This document shows positions 27,170 to 35,869 of a stretch of 64,000 bases of DNA, in pieces. A program made the translations under genes and the position numbers. Positions within the stretch are counted from its first letter, which is position 1; each line of letters begins with the position of its first letter. The notes beneath the pieces were generated by a model. It was not told where the DNA came from, searched no databases, and saw only the letters and a program-made list of their open reading frames with translations. Source of the stretch: Lysobacteraceae bacterium PS02065 (GTDB lineage: Bacteria; Pseudomonadota; Gammaproteobacteria; Xanthomonadales; Rhodanobacteraceae); contig JASCPI010000002.1 in NCBI GenBank assembly GCA_029959555.1, forward strand, positions 124,001-188,000. Direction: 5' to 3'.

Positions 27170-27319
27170 CACGGATCTCCTCATGGCAAGGCGCGACGGC
27201 GTCGCGTCTCCAAGGTGGGTCCACGCAGCCCCCGCATCAAGCGACGGAAGTCATGGACCGTTGCACCGCCTTTCACGGCGGACCACACTCCCCGCACCAC
27301 AGGGAGCGGGGAGCGGGTC

Positions 27320-28366
27320 ATGACTCGGATGCACCGGCGTGCGGGAAGGTTTGAACGTCTTTTGGGTGTCGTCGCCATGGTTCTCGCGCCAGGCATCGCC
27401 AAGGCACAGCTGCCCGATCCCGTAGTGAGCTTCCCGAACGGATCCGCATTCCACGTCGCCGCTGGCGGGACGACGACGGTCGTGTTCGACGTACACAACG
27501 TTGCCGAGACACCCAGGACGACGCCGGTCGGCGGACGCTTCCGCGGTGCACCGGGATCCTTCGATGAGTACACGTTCGAGCCGTCCCCGGATTCGCGCTG
27601 CTCATCGCCGACGTTCGTTGCCGGCGAACCTGACAGGATCCGCTTCGACGTCGGTCCATTGGCCGCCGGCGAGTCTGTCCGTTGCAGCTACCGCATGAAC
27701 CGTGGAATCGAATCGATCAACGATCTGGCCTTCGATGCATGCAGCGGCACACGGTGGAGGCTGTTCTGCGCAGAAGCGTTCTATATCGGCTCATTGCCTG
27801 ACATGCAGTTGATCGCCGGACCGGCCGAACCGGTCGCTCCAGGCGCCACATCGGCGCTCGTCCGGTTGACCGCTCGCAACCCTCTCGGTCCAGAGGCACT
27901 CGCGCGCAGCATCACGACGGAATGCACGGAATTCGAGTTCGGGCAGACGGGTCCGTTTCCCTTCGACTTCGAGAACGATTTCCCGGGCGCCTGCCCGACT
28001 TCGGATCATCGAGAGATGTGCTTGAACTTCACGGGCCAGGCCTTCGACAGCCGTGGCTTCCTGATCGGCCCGACAACAGCTGGCGGCGAAGCCTCCTGCC
28101 TCGTGCGACTGAGGTTCCGCGAGCCGTTGTCGAGCCCCGTCGACCTCGCGATGTACTTCACCGACGATATCGTCGAGCGCACCGATGGCGGTCGCGCCTT
28201 CGATCCCGGACAAGCCAACGGCGTCGTCCGAGTGGGTGCGGCGCCGGGCGGCACCGGCTCGCCCGAGCCGGCACGACTGCCGCTGTCGCCGACGGCTGCC
28301 GTGCTGCTCGCCGCACTGCTCGGCGGCGTCGCGGCGGTTCGCCTGCGTCGCCGCGCGTACACCTGA
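27320..28366 (+). CDS. Exported protein with C-terminal membrane/Arg-rich anchor
   Basis: The protein has 348 residues from ATG 27320, preceded by GGGAGCGGG. An N-terminal signal segment (RLLGVVAMVLAPGIAKA) leads to a beta-rich domain with several cysteines (RCSSP, RCSYR, DACSG, TECTE, CPTS, EMCLNF, SCLVR), suggesting disulfides. The tail PARLPLSPTAAVLLAALL then GGVAAVRLRRRAYT has the build of a sorting signal: a short proline motif, one hydrophobic helix and a basic end, similar in design to IPTL-CTERM or PEP-CTERM tails but not a clear match. Codon use is less extreme than in its neighbours, which may indicate transfer or fast evolution. No function assigned. Confidence 0.7.
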   Translation: MTRMHRRAGRFERLLGVVAMVLAPGIAKAQLPDPVVSFPNGSAFHVAAGGTTTVVFDVHNVAETPRTTPVGGRFRGAPGSFDEYTFEPSPDSRCSSPTFVAGEPDRIRFDVGPLAAGESVRCSYRMNRGIESINDLAFDACSGTRWRLFCAEAFYIGSLPDMQLIAGPAEPVAPGATSALVRLTARNPLGPEALARSITTECTEFEFGQTGPFPFDFENDFPGACPTSDHREMCLNFTGQAFDSRGFLIGPTTAGGEASCLVRLRFREPLSSPVDLAMYFTDDIVERTDGGRAFDPGQANGVVRVGAAPGGTGSPEPARLPLSPTAAVLLAALLGGVAAVRLRRRAYT

Positions 28367-28373
28367 GGAGGGA

Positions 28374-29720
28374 TCAGCCTCCCGCGACCGTCATGCGGTC
28401 GAGCAGGATCGAGCCCGTGAGGATGTGCGAGCGCGGGTCGACGTCGGTGCCGATCGCGACGAGGTTGGCGAACATGTCGCGCAGGTTCGAGGCGATCGTG
28501 ATCTCCTCGACCGGATGCACGATCTCGCCGCTCTCGACCCAGAAGCCCGAGGCACCGCGCGAGTAGTCGCCGGTGATCAGCGACACGCCCTGCCCCATCA
28601 GCTCGGTGACGACGAGCCCGGTGCCCATGCGCTTGAGGAGCGCGGCGAAATCGTCGCCGCCGGCGCCATTCACGAGGATGTTGTGCACGCCGCCCGCATT
28701 GCCGGTGCTGCGCAGGCCGAGCTTGCGCGCCGAGTAGGTGCCGAGGATGTAGCGCGCGAGTTCGCCGCCGCGCACGAGGTCCGAATCGCGCGTCGCGACG
28801 CCGTCGCTGTCGTACGACGACGAGCCATGCCCGCGGCGCAGGTGCGGCCGCTCGACGATGTCGACGAACGACGGGAACACGGGCTTGCCGACGTGGTCGA
28901 GCAGGAAGCTCGCGCGACGGTACAGCGCGCCGCCGCTGACCGCGCCGAGGAAGTTGCCGACGAGGCTGCGCGCGACCTGCGGCACGAACAGCACGGGGCA
29001 CTGGCGTGTACCGATCGCGCGCGCGCCGAGGCGGCCGACCGTACGCTGCGCGGCCATGCGGCCGATCGAGGCGACGTCGGGGAAATCCGAGGCGGCACGC
29101 ACCGATTCGTACCAGTAGTCGCGCTGCATGCCGGCATCGTCTTCTGCGAGCAACGCGACCGAGATCATGTGGCGGGTGTCGCGCGACCGCGCGAAGAAGC
29201 CGTGCGAGGTCGCCTCGACCGACAACGACTCGCCGACCTGCACGGCGGCGCCCTCGGAATTGTTGATGCGCGGATCGAACGCGCGGCCGGCATCCTCGCA
29301 GGCCAGCGCGAGTTCGACCGCCGCCTCGGCCGTGATGTCCCACGGATGCCAGAGGTCGAGGTCCGGGAAATCGTGCGCGAGCAGGTCGGCATCGGCGAGG
29401 CCGTTGCACGGATCCTCCTCGGTATGGCGCGCGATCGCGCAAGCGTGGTCGATCGTCTTGGTGATCGAGTCGGCGCTGAGGTCGGCCGTGCTGGCCGAAC
29501 CCTTGCGCTTGCCGAAGAACACCGTGAGCGTGAGCCCGCGGTCGCGCGTGCGTTCGATCGACTCGACCTCACCGAGGCGCACGCCGACACTCAGGCCCGT
29601 GTCGACGCTGACGCCGAGGTCGACCTCGTTCGCGCCCTTGTCGCGGCAACGCCGCAGCACGTCCTCGGTGAGCTCGGCGAGGCGGTCGAGCTGCACCAGG
29701 CTGTCGTCGCGATTGGTCAT
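28374..29720 (-). CDS. pmbA: Metalloprotease-related protein PmbA (TldE)
   Basis: The protein has 448 residues from ATG 29720; a GTG at 29732 is an alternative. It is the non-catalytic half of the TldD/TldE peptidase that trims unfolded and modified peptides. Family segments include CRDKGANEVDLGVSVDTGLS, TLTVFFGKRKGSASTAD, GTRQCPVLFVPQVARSLVGN and LGLRSTGNAGGVHNILV, and GDYSRGASGFWVESGEIVHP close to the end. It has no HExxxH, as expected for TldE. Its partner tldD is two genes away on the same strand, separated by yjgA on the opposite strand. Confidence 0.95.
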   Translation of the reverse strand: MTNRDDSLVQLDRLAELTEDVLRRCRDKGANEVDLGVSVDTGLSVGVRLGEVESIERTRDRGLTLTVFFGKRKGSASTADLSADSITKTIDHACAIARHTEEDPCNGLADADLLAHDFPDLDLWHPWDITAEAAVELALACEDAGRAFDPRINNSEGAAVQVGESLSVEATSHGFFARSRDTRHMISVALLAEDDAGMQRDYWYESVRAASDFPDVASIGRMAAQRTVGRLGARAIGTRQCPVLFVPQVARSLVGNFLGAVSGGALYRRASFLLDHVGKPVFPSFVDIVERPHLRRGHGSSSYDSDGVATRDSDLVRGGELARYILGTYSARKLGLRSTGNAGGVHNILVNGAGGDDFAALLKRMGTGLVVTELMGQGVSLITGDYSRGASGFWVESGEIVHPVEEITIASNLRDMFANLVAIGTDVDPRSHILTGSILLDRMTVAGG

Positions 29721-29855
29721 CGTTGCGGTCACCGCTTATCCTCTCGTTCCTGTCATGCCGTGCGCGATGCGCCCCGGCCCTGTCGCCACGACGGCCGCAC
29801 ACCGCGACCGCCACTCCATCCCGCGTCCGCCGAGGCGGACCTTCGAACCCTCGCC

Positions 29856-30383
29856 ATGTCCGACGAAACCCACGACGACGACACCTTCGACGGCCCGAGC
29901 CGCAGCCAGCAGCGCCGCGACGCGATCGCCGTGTTCAAGCTCGCCGAGCAGCTCGTCGCCCTGCCCGAAACCCGCCTCGCACGCCTGCCACTGCCCGAGG
30001 ACATCCTCGAGGAAGTGCGCAAGGCACGCCTCATCCGCCAGCAGATCGCCCACAAGCGCCAGGTGCAGTTCCTCGCCAAGCACATGCGCCGGCTCGACGA
30101 CGAGGATCTCGCGCCCGTGCGTGCGCTGCTCGACAACGACCGCCAGCAGTCGTACCGGCAGACCGCGGCACTGCACCAGCTCGAAGCCTGGCGCGACCGC
30201 CTGCTCGCCGAAGGCGACGAGGCATTGACCGCGTGGTTCGAGGCGCATCCGGACGCCGATCGCCAGCAGCTGCGCAACCTCGTGCGCCAGGCCCGCCACG
30301 AGGCGGAGAAAGGCAAGCCGCCGCGCGCCGCGCGCGAGCTGTTCCGCACGCTGCGCGAGCAGCACGAGGCCGCGCAGGGCTGA
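29856..30383 (+). CDS. yjgA: Ribosome-associated protein YjgA/DarP (DUF615)
   Basis: The protein has 175 residues and is highly charged and mostly helical. It begins with an acidic stretch (MSDETHDDDTFDGPSRSQQR), then VFKLAEQLVALPETRLARLP, the family core RQQIAHKRQVQFLAKHMRRL and the C-terminal ARELFRTLREQHEAAQ. This matches DUF615; the E. coli member assists late 50S ribosome assembly. It lies between pmbA and tldD but on the opposite strand: divergent from pmbA by 135 bases and convergent with tldD with three bases between the stops. Confidence 0.92.
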   Translation: MSDETHDDDTFDGPSRSQQRRDAIAVFKLAEQLVALPETRLARLPLPEDILEEVRKARLIRQQIAHKRQVQFLAKHMRRLDDEDLAPVRALLDNDRQQSYRQTAALHQLEAWRDRLLAEGDEALTAWFEAHPDADRQQLRNLVRQARHEAEKGKPPRAARELFRTLREQHEAAQG

Positions 30384-30386
30384 GCG

Positions 30387-31829
30387 TCACGCCGCGGTGC
30401 CGCCGACCGTCATCGCGTCGATGCGCAGGGTCGGCTGACCGACGCCGACCGGCACGCTCTGGCCTTCCTTGCCGCATACGCCGACGCCCTCGTCGAGCGC
30501 GAGGTCGTTGCCGATCATCGACACGCGCTGCAGCACCTCGGCGCCCGCACCGATCAGCGTCGCGCCCTTGACCGGCCGCGTGACCTTGCCGTCCTCGATG
30601 AGGTAGGCCTCGCTGGCCGAGAACACGAACTTGCCGTTCGTGATGTCGACCTGGCCGCCACCGAAGTTGACCGCGTAGAGGCCGCGCTTGACCGAGCGCA
30701 GGATCTCCTCGGGATCGCGCTCGCCCGGAAGCATGTAGGTGTTGGTCATGCGCGGCATCGGCAGGTGCGCGAACGATTCGCGGCGGCCGTTGCCGGTCGG
30801 CCTGACGCCCATGAGGCGCGCGTTGAGCTTGTCCTGGATCAGGCCTTTCATGATGCCGTCCTCGACGAGCACCGTGCAGTTCGTGGGCGTGCCCTCGTCG
30901 TCCACGCTGAGCGAACCGCGTCGCCCGGCGAGCGTGCCGTCGTCGACGATCGTCACGCCCGGTGCGGCGACGCGCTGGCCCATGCTGCCCGAGAACACCG
31001 AGGTTTCCTTGCGGTTGAAGTCGCCCTCGAACCCGTGGCCGATCGCCTCGTGCAGCAGCACGCCGGGCCAGCCGGGACCGAGCACGACCGTCATCGATCC
31101 GGCCGGTGCATCGACCGCCTCGAGGTTGACCAGCGCGCTGCGCACGGCCTCGTCGGCGAGGCGATGCGCGCGGCCGTTCTCGAGCAGCTCGATGAAGCCG
31201 TAGCGTCCACCACCGCCCGAGCTGCCCGATTCGCGTCGGCCCGCGTGTTCGGCGATGACCTGCACGTTGAGGCGCACGAGCGGACGCACGTCGGCGGCGA
31301 GCGTGCCGTCGGAGGCCGCCACCAGCACCGTGTCGAGGGTCGCCGAGATGCTCACGATGACCTGCTGCACGCGCGGATCGCGCGAGCGCGCGTAGGCGTC
31401 GATCTCGCGCAGCAGCGCGACCTTGGCCTCGCTGGACAAGGTGTCGATCGGATCGATCGCCGGGTACAGCGCGCGTGCGCTGGTCACCGCGAGCGGACGG
31501 CCGCTGCCGTTCGCGCCGGCCTGCGCGATCGCGCGCGCCGAACCGGCCGCCTCGAGCAGCGCGGGCATCACGATCTCGTCGGAGTACGCGAAACCGGTCT
31601 TCTCGCCCGACACGGCGCGCACGCCGACGCCCTGCTCGATCGCGTGGCTGCCTTCCTTGACGATGCCATCCTCGAGCACCCATGACTCGCTGCGCGAATG
31701 CTGGAAGTACAGGTCGGCGGCGTCGATCGACGGCGTCATGAGGCGCGCGAACACGCGGTCGAGGTCGACCGCCGAGAAGCCGCCGGGGCGCAGCAGCCGG
31801 TGTTCGGCCTGCGCGATGAGATCGGTCAT
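30387..31829 (-). CDS. tldD: Metalloprotease TldD
   Basis: This 480-residue catalytic subunit of the TldD/TldE peptidase starts at ATG 31829 ([13 protein letters not shown]); the longer frame upstream has no homology. The zinc site is HEAIGH at residues 260-265 within [57 protein letters not shown] and the C-terminal [17 protein letters not shown] are typical. The complex degrades unstructured peptides and, in some species, matures microcins and cofactor precursors. No peptide precursor gene is evident nearby, so a housekeeping role is likelier. Confidence 0.96.
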   Translation of the reverse strand: MTDLIAQAEHRLLRPGGFSAVDLDRVFARLMTPSIDAADLYFQHSRSESWVLEDGIVKEGSHAIEQGVGVRAVSGEKTGFAYSDEIVMPALLEAAGSARAIAQAGANGSGRPLAVTSARALYPAIDPIDTLSSEAKVALLREIDAYARSRDPRVQQVIVSISATLDTVLVAASDGTLAADVRPLVRLNVQVIAEHAGRRESGSSGGGGRYGFIELLENGRAHRLADEAVRSALVNLEAVDAPAGSMTVVLGPGWPGVLLHEAIGHGFEGDFNRKETSVFSGSMGQRVAAPGVTIVDDGTLAGRRGSLSVDDEGTPTNCTVLVEDGIMKGLIQDKLNARLMGVRPTGNGRRESFAHLPMPRMTNTYMLPGERDPEEILRSVKRGLYAVNFGGGQVDITNGKFVFSASEAYLIEDGKVTRPVKGATLIGAGAEVLQRVSMIGNDLALDEGVGVCGKEGQSVPVGVGQPTLRIDAMTVGGTAA

Positions 31830-32005
31830 GCGGGGGATCCGGGACGCGGGGAATGCCGCGACAATGAGGGTGGCCGGGGCCGGAAACAAGCGCCGGAGGC
31901 CCCGCCACGGCACCTGCCTGAACCGCGAAACCGCGCAAATCGCATCGTCACGCGCTTTTGCTACACTCCGGCGTTCCGCCCGAACGGGCATGCGCCAGCG
32001 GCTCG

Positions 32006-32845
32006 ATGAGCGAGGAACCTCCCAGTACCCTGCCCCAGCGTTCGTGGTTCGGACGCCTGACCCACGCCCTCTCAGGGGAACTGACCAGCCGCGAGGAGCT
32101 CATCGACGAGCTGCGGCACGCCCAGGCCAACGGCCTGCTCTCGAACGACACCTTGTCGATGATCGAGGGCGCGATCGAGGTCACCGACCAGACCGTCGGC
32201 GACATCATGGTGCCGCGCTCGCAGATGGTGTCGATCCCGGCCACCGCGAGTTTCGACGACGTGCTGCGCACGGTCATCGAATCCGGCCATTCGCGCTATC
32301 CCGTCCACGGTGCCGACCGCGACGAGATTCTCGGCATCCTGCTCGCCAAGGACCTGCTGCGCTGCTTCCACGACGAGGCCGCGCGCGACGTGCGCACGCT
32401 GCTGCGCCCGGTCGCGCTGATCCCGGAATCCAAGCGCCTCAACATCCTGCTCAAGGAATTCCGCCTGTCGCACCACCACATGGCCGTGGTCGTCGACGAG
32501 TACGGCGGCGTCGGCGGACTCGTCACGATCGAGGACGTGCTCGAGCAGATCGTCGGCGACATCGACGACGAGCACGACGACGAGGACGCCCCGAACCTCA
32601 TCCAGCCGTTGCCGGACGGACGCATCCTGGTCAGCGCGCAGACCCCGATCCTCGATTTCAACGACCGCTTCGAGTCACGTTTCGCGGTCGAGGAATTCGA
32701 CACGATCGGCGCGATGCTGACCTCCGAGTTCGGCCACGTGCCGCAACCCGGCGAGGAAACCACGCTCGGCGGCTTCCTGTTCCGCGTCACCAAGGGCGAC
32801 GCGCGACGCGTGCAGCAGTTCGCCGTACGGGTCCACGAGGCGTGA
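32006..32845 (+). CDS. corC: CorC/HlyC-family CBS-domain protein
   Basis: The protein has 279 residues from ATG 32006 ([18 protein letters not shown]). Two CBS domains ([54 protein letters not shown]) are followed by the CorC_HlyC transporter-associated domain ([20 protein letters not shown]), with conserved [12 protein letters not shown]. In enterobacteria CorC is linked to magnesium and cobalt efflux. A -10-like TACACT at 31961-31966 suits the promoter. The stop overlaps the GTG start of the DUF4105 gene. Usually this gene precedes lnt; here the partner is different. Confidence 0.93.
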   Translation: MSEEPPSTLPQRSWFGRLTHALSGELTSREELIDELRHAQANGLLSNDTLSMIEGAIEVTDQTVGDIMVPRSQMVSIPATASFDDVLRTVIESGHSRYPVHGADRDEILGILLAKDLLRCFHDEAARDVRTLLRPVALIPESKRLNILLKEFRLSHHHMAVVVDEYGGVGGLVTIEDVLEQIVGDIDDEHDDEDAPNLIQPLPDGRILVSAQTPILDFNDRFESRFAVEEFDTIGAMLTSEFGHVPQPGEETTLGGFLFRVTKGDARRVQQFAVRVHEA

Positions 32846-34164
32846 TCGCCGCGGCGGCGGCGCGCTGGCGTGCCACGCTCGGCGCGCTGCTCGGCGGCGC
32901 GCTGCTGTGCGGTGTCCTCGCCGGCACCGCGTTCGCCGACGAACCCGTACCGCCCTCCGGCGGCGCGACGGCATCGGAACCGGCCGCCCCGGCGACGGTC
33001 GAAGACGGCGCGGAACCTGCGGCCCCTTCGATCAGCCTGCTCACGTTCGGCCCCGGCGAGATCTACTGGGAGCGTTTCGGCCACAACGCGATCGTCGTAC
33101 GCGATCCCGCCGGCGGTCGCGCGGTCAGCTACAACTACGGCATCTTCGATTTCGAGGACGAGGACTTCCTCGCCAACTTCATGCGCGGCCACATGCGCTA
33201 CCGCATCGACGCCGCGTACGCCGACGAGGACATCGCCGCCTACGCCGCGCAGGGCCGCTGGGTGGTCGAGCAGCAGCTCGCGCTGCAGCCCGACCAGGCG
33301 CGCGCGCTCGCGGCCTATCTGGCGTGGAACCTCGAACCTGACAACGCCTTCTACCGCTACGAGTACTTCACCTCGAACTGCTCGACGCGCGTGCGCGACG
33401 CGCTCGACGAGGCGCTCGGCGGCGCCTTGCGCGCACAGCTCACGGCGCCGTCGCGCGGTTACACGTTCCGCCTGCTGACCGACGCGCTGATGTCGCCGCA
33501 GCCGCTGCTCATGGGCGTGCTCGACGCCGGCCTCGGCCCTTACGCCGATCGCCGCCTGTCGTTCTGGGACGACGCGTTCATCCCGATGCAGCTCATGTCG
33601 CACCTGCGCGAGGTGCGCGTGACGGGCGCGGACGGTCAGCCGGTCGCGCTGGTGTCGTCCGAGCGCGTGCTCGCACCGGCGCGCCTGCCCGACCCGCCCG
33701 CGCTGCCGCCCGACCTGCGCTGGGGCTTCCTCGCCGCGGGCCTCGTGCTCGGCGGCGCACTGCTCGGCCTGCACGCGCGACGTCGCGCGACGTGGGCACG
33801 CGGCGCGTTCTCGGCGCTCGCCCTCGTGCTCGCAGTCGCCTGCGGCCTCGCCGGCCTCGTGCTGCTCGGCCTGTGGGGATTGACCGAGCACCGTTCGGCC
33901 TGGGCCAACGAGAACCTGCTCGTGCTTAACCCGCTGTGCCTGCTGCTGGTGCCGGCCTGGTGGGGTGCGCGACGCATCGACTGGCGTCCGTCGCGCTTCG
34001 CGCGCGGGCTCGGCGTCGTGCTCGTGCTGCTGGCCGGCTTCGCGCTGTTCGCGAAGGTGCTGCCGTGGTTCGTGCAGGCCAACCTGCCCTGGCTGCTGCT
34101 GCTCGCGCCCGTGCACGCGGCCGGTGCGTGGTGCCTCGCACGCACTCAGCGCATCAGTTCGTAA
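32842..34164 (+). CDS. DUF4105 (Lnb N-terminal-like) membrane protein
   Basis: The protein has 440 residues from GTG 32842, which overlaps the corC stop by three bases and implies translational coupling. A signal or first helix (ALLGGALLCGVLAGTAFADE) is followed by a periplasmic domain typical of DUF4105: LLTFGPGEIYWERFGHNAIV, YNYGIFDFEDEDFLANFMRG, YRYEYFTSNCSTRVRDAL. The His and Cys in those motifs suggest a cysteine hydrolase-like fold. About four C-terminal membrane helices follow. Function is unproven; the fold family includes a cell-wall or lipoprotein-modifying enzyme, but specificity is not clear. The 3' end overlaps the GST gene. Confidence 0.85.
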   Translation: MIAAAAARWRATLGALLGGALLCGVLAGTAFADEPVPPSGGATASEPAAPATVEDGAEPAAPSISLLTFGPGEIYWERFGHNAIVVRDPAGGRAVSYNYGIFDFEDEDFLANFMRGHMRYRIDAAYADEDIAAYAAQGRWVVEQQLALQPDQARALAAYLAWNLEPDNAFYRYEYFTSNCSTRVRDALDEALGGALRAQLTAPSRGYTFRLLTDALMSPQPLLMGVLDAGLGPYADRRLSFWDDAFIPMQLMSHLREVRVTGADGQPVALVSSERVLAPARLPDPPALPPDLRWGFLAAGLVLGGALLGLHARRRATWARGAFSALALVLAVACGLAGLVLLGLWGLTEHRSAWANENLLVLNPLCLLLVPAWWGARRIDWRPSRFARGLGVVLVLLAGFALFAKVLPWFVQANLPWLLLLAPVHAAGAWCLARTQRISS

Positions 34165-34817
34165 GGCCCGCCGCGCTCGATCGCGCGCGCGTACGCCGGG
34201 CGCGCATGGATGCGCGCGAGCCACTCCTGCACGCGCGGCCTGGTCTTGACCTCCGCGCTGCGAGCGGCGAGCGCCTCCATGACGAAACTCATCTGGATGT
34301 CGGCGGCCGTGAACGCGTCGCCCGCGAACCACTCGCGCGCCGACAGCTCGTCCTCGAGATAATCGAGGTGGCGCGTCAGCTGCGGCTCGACGAGCATGCC
34401 GAGCACCTTCGCGCTGATCGCACGCGCGATCGGCCTTGCGAAGAACGGCATCGGCCCCTTCGGGATGCGCGAGAACACCAGCGACATGAGCAGCAGCGGC
34501 ATCGCCGAACCCTCGGCGTAATGCAGCCAGTACGTGTAGCGCAGGCGGTCCTCGCTGTCGGGCGGCGGCACGAGGCGGCCCTGGCCGTGGCGGCCGACGA
34601 GGTATTCGACGATCGCGCCGGATTCGGCGATCGTGCGCGTGCCCTCGGTGATCACGGGTGACTTGCCGAGCGGATGCACCTTGCGCAGCTGCGGTGGGGC
34701 GAGCATGGTCTTCGCGTCACGCTCGTAGCGCACGATCTCGTACGGCAGGCCGAGCTCCTCGAGCAGCCACAGCACGCGCTGCGAGCGCGAGTTGTTGAGA
34801 TGGTGGACGGTGATCAT
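34146..34817 (-). CDS. Glutathione S-transferase family protein
   Basis: The protein has 223 residues. A thioredoxin-like N-terminal domain begins ITVHHLNNSRSQRVLWLLEE; the segment VHPLGKSPVITEGTRTIAES contains the cis-proline and the glutathione-binding ES. The C-terminal helical domain ends with REWFAGDAFTAADIQMSFVM, holding the conserved N-capping Asp. It may conjugate glutathione to small electrophiles or act as a reductase; the substrate is not clear. Its last 19 bases overlap, tail to tail, the end of the DUF4105 gene. Confidence 0.9.
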   Translation of the reverse strand: MITVHHLNNSRSQRVLWLLEELGLPYEIVRYERDAKTMLAPPQLRKVHPLGKSPVITEGTRTIAESGAIVEYLVGRHGQGRLVPPPDSEDRLRYTYWLHYAEGSAMPLLLMSLVFSRIPKGPMPFFARPIARAISAKVLGMLVEPQLTRHLDYLEDELSAREWFAGDAFTAADIQMSFVMEALAARSAEVKTRPRVQEWLARIHARPAYARAIERGGPYELMR

Positions 34818-34956
34818 CGGCGCATCCTCGCGTTCGGTCGACCGCCCATCCTAGTGCAGCTGCGGCGTCGCACCGCGATCGACTGAACGAAACGCACACA
34901 CACGCCGGCCGCACCTCGCCCTACCATTCGCATCCCGCACCTGCCGCGCGCCGCCG

Positions 34957-35841
34957 ATGACCTTCCGCTTCTTCCAGCTCGACGTGTTCACGCCGCGTGC
35001 CGGCGGCGGCAATCCGCTCGGCGTCGTCGCCGGCGCGGACGCGTGGAGCACGCAGGCGATGCAGCGCTTCGCCGCGTGGACCGACCTCGTCGAGACCACG
35101 TTCCTGCTCGCGCCGACCACGGACCAGGCCAGCTACCGCGTGCGCATCTTCACGCCGTCGCGCGAGATCGCGTTCGCCGGCCATCCGTCGATCGGTTCCG
35201 CGCACGCCGCGCTCGAGGCCGGCCTCGTCACGCCGCGCGACGGCGTGCTCGTGCAGGAGTGCCAGGCCGGCCTGCTACCGGTGCGCGTCGAACCGCGCGA
35301 AGGGCGGCGCGACCTGTTCGTGCAGGCACCGCGTGCCCGCGTGCTGCAGACCGGCCTCGACGCGCACCCGCTGCTCGGCGAGGTGCTTGGCGGCGTCGTG
35401 CCCGGTGCGCTGCCACCCGCGTTCGTCGAGGGCGGCCGCCGCTGGTGGGTCGCCGAGTTCGCCGACGCGGCCGCACTGCGCGCCTGGAAGCCCGAGCATG
35501 CGCGCATCGCCGCACTCGCCAAGGCCACCGACAGCCTCGGCCTGTGCGCCTTCTCGCGCAGCAGCGAACCCGGCCACGACCTCGTCGTGCGCGCGTTCCC
35601 GGCCGGCGTCGGCATCGTCGAGGATCCGGCCTCGGGCGCCGCCAATGGCCTCGTCGCGGCGTGGATCGCCTCGGCCGAGCCCGAAGGTCCGCTCGCGCGC
35701 GGCTACCGCGTCAGCCAGGGCCGCGAGATCGGCCGCGACGCCGAGATCCTCGTGCGCATCGATACCGACGGCGCCGTGTGGGTCGGCGGCCAGACCCAGA
35801 CCGTGGTCGACGGCCACGTGAACTGGCCGCTGCGCGACTGA
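34957..35841 (+). CDS. PhzF-family isomerase
   Basis: This 294-residue protein has the family start FRFFQLDVFTPRAGGGNPLG and VV, the catalytic Glu46 in DLVETTFLL, and SREIAFAGHPSIGSAHA. The second domain has GIVEDPASGAANGLVAAWI. PhzF proteins are diaminopimelate epimerase-like proton-shuttling isomerases; only PhzF itself makes phenazines. No other phenazine gene is present, so this is a generic family member with unknown substrate. It stands alone. Confidence 0.9.
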   Translation: MTFRFFQLDVFTPRAGGGNPLGVVAGADAWSTQAMQRFAAWTDLVETTFLLAPTTDQASYRVRIFTPSREIAFAGHPSIGSAHAALEAGLVTPRDGVLVQECQAGLLPVRVEPREGRRDLFVQAPRARVLQTGLDAHPLLGEVLGGVVPGALPPAFVEGGRRWWVAEFADAAALRAWKPEHARIAALAKATDSLGLCAFSRSSEPGHDLVVRAFPAGVGIVEDPASGAANGLVAAWIASAEPEGPLARGYRVSQGREIGRDAEILVRIDTDGAVWVGGQTQTVVDGHVNWPLRD

Positions 35842-35869
35842 GGACTCGCCGCGCGCGAACGCACGGCCG

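Noticed and set aside
28374..31829. Microcin or modified-peptide maturation locus around TldD/TldE
   Set aside because: No short precursor gene, modifying enzyme or exporter lies beside them; the gene pair is housekeeping in most proteobacteria.
32296..34332. 678-codon minus-strand open frame
   Set aside because: It is antisense to corC and the DUF4105 gene, both of which have strong family motifs.
34957..35841. Phenazine biosynthesis
   Set aside because: Only a PhzF-family member is present; no other phz gene occurs, and the family is broad.
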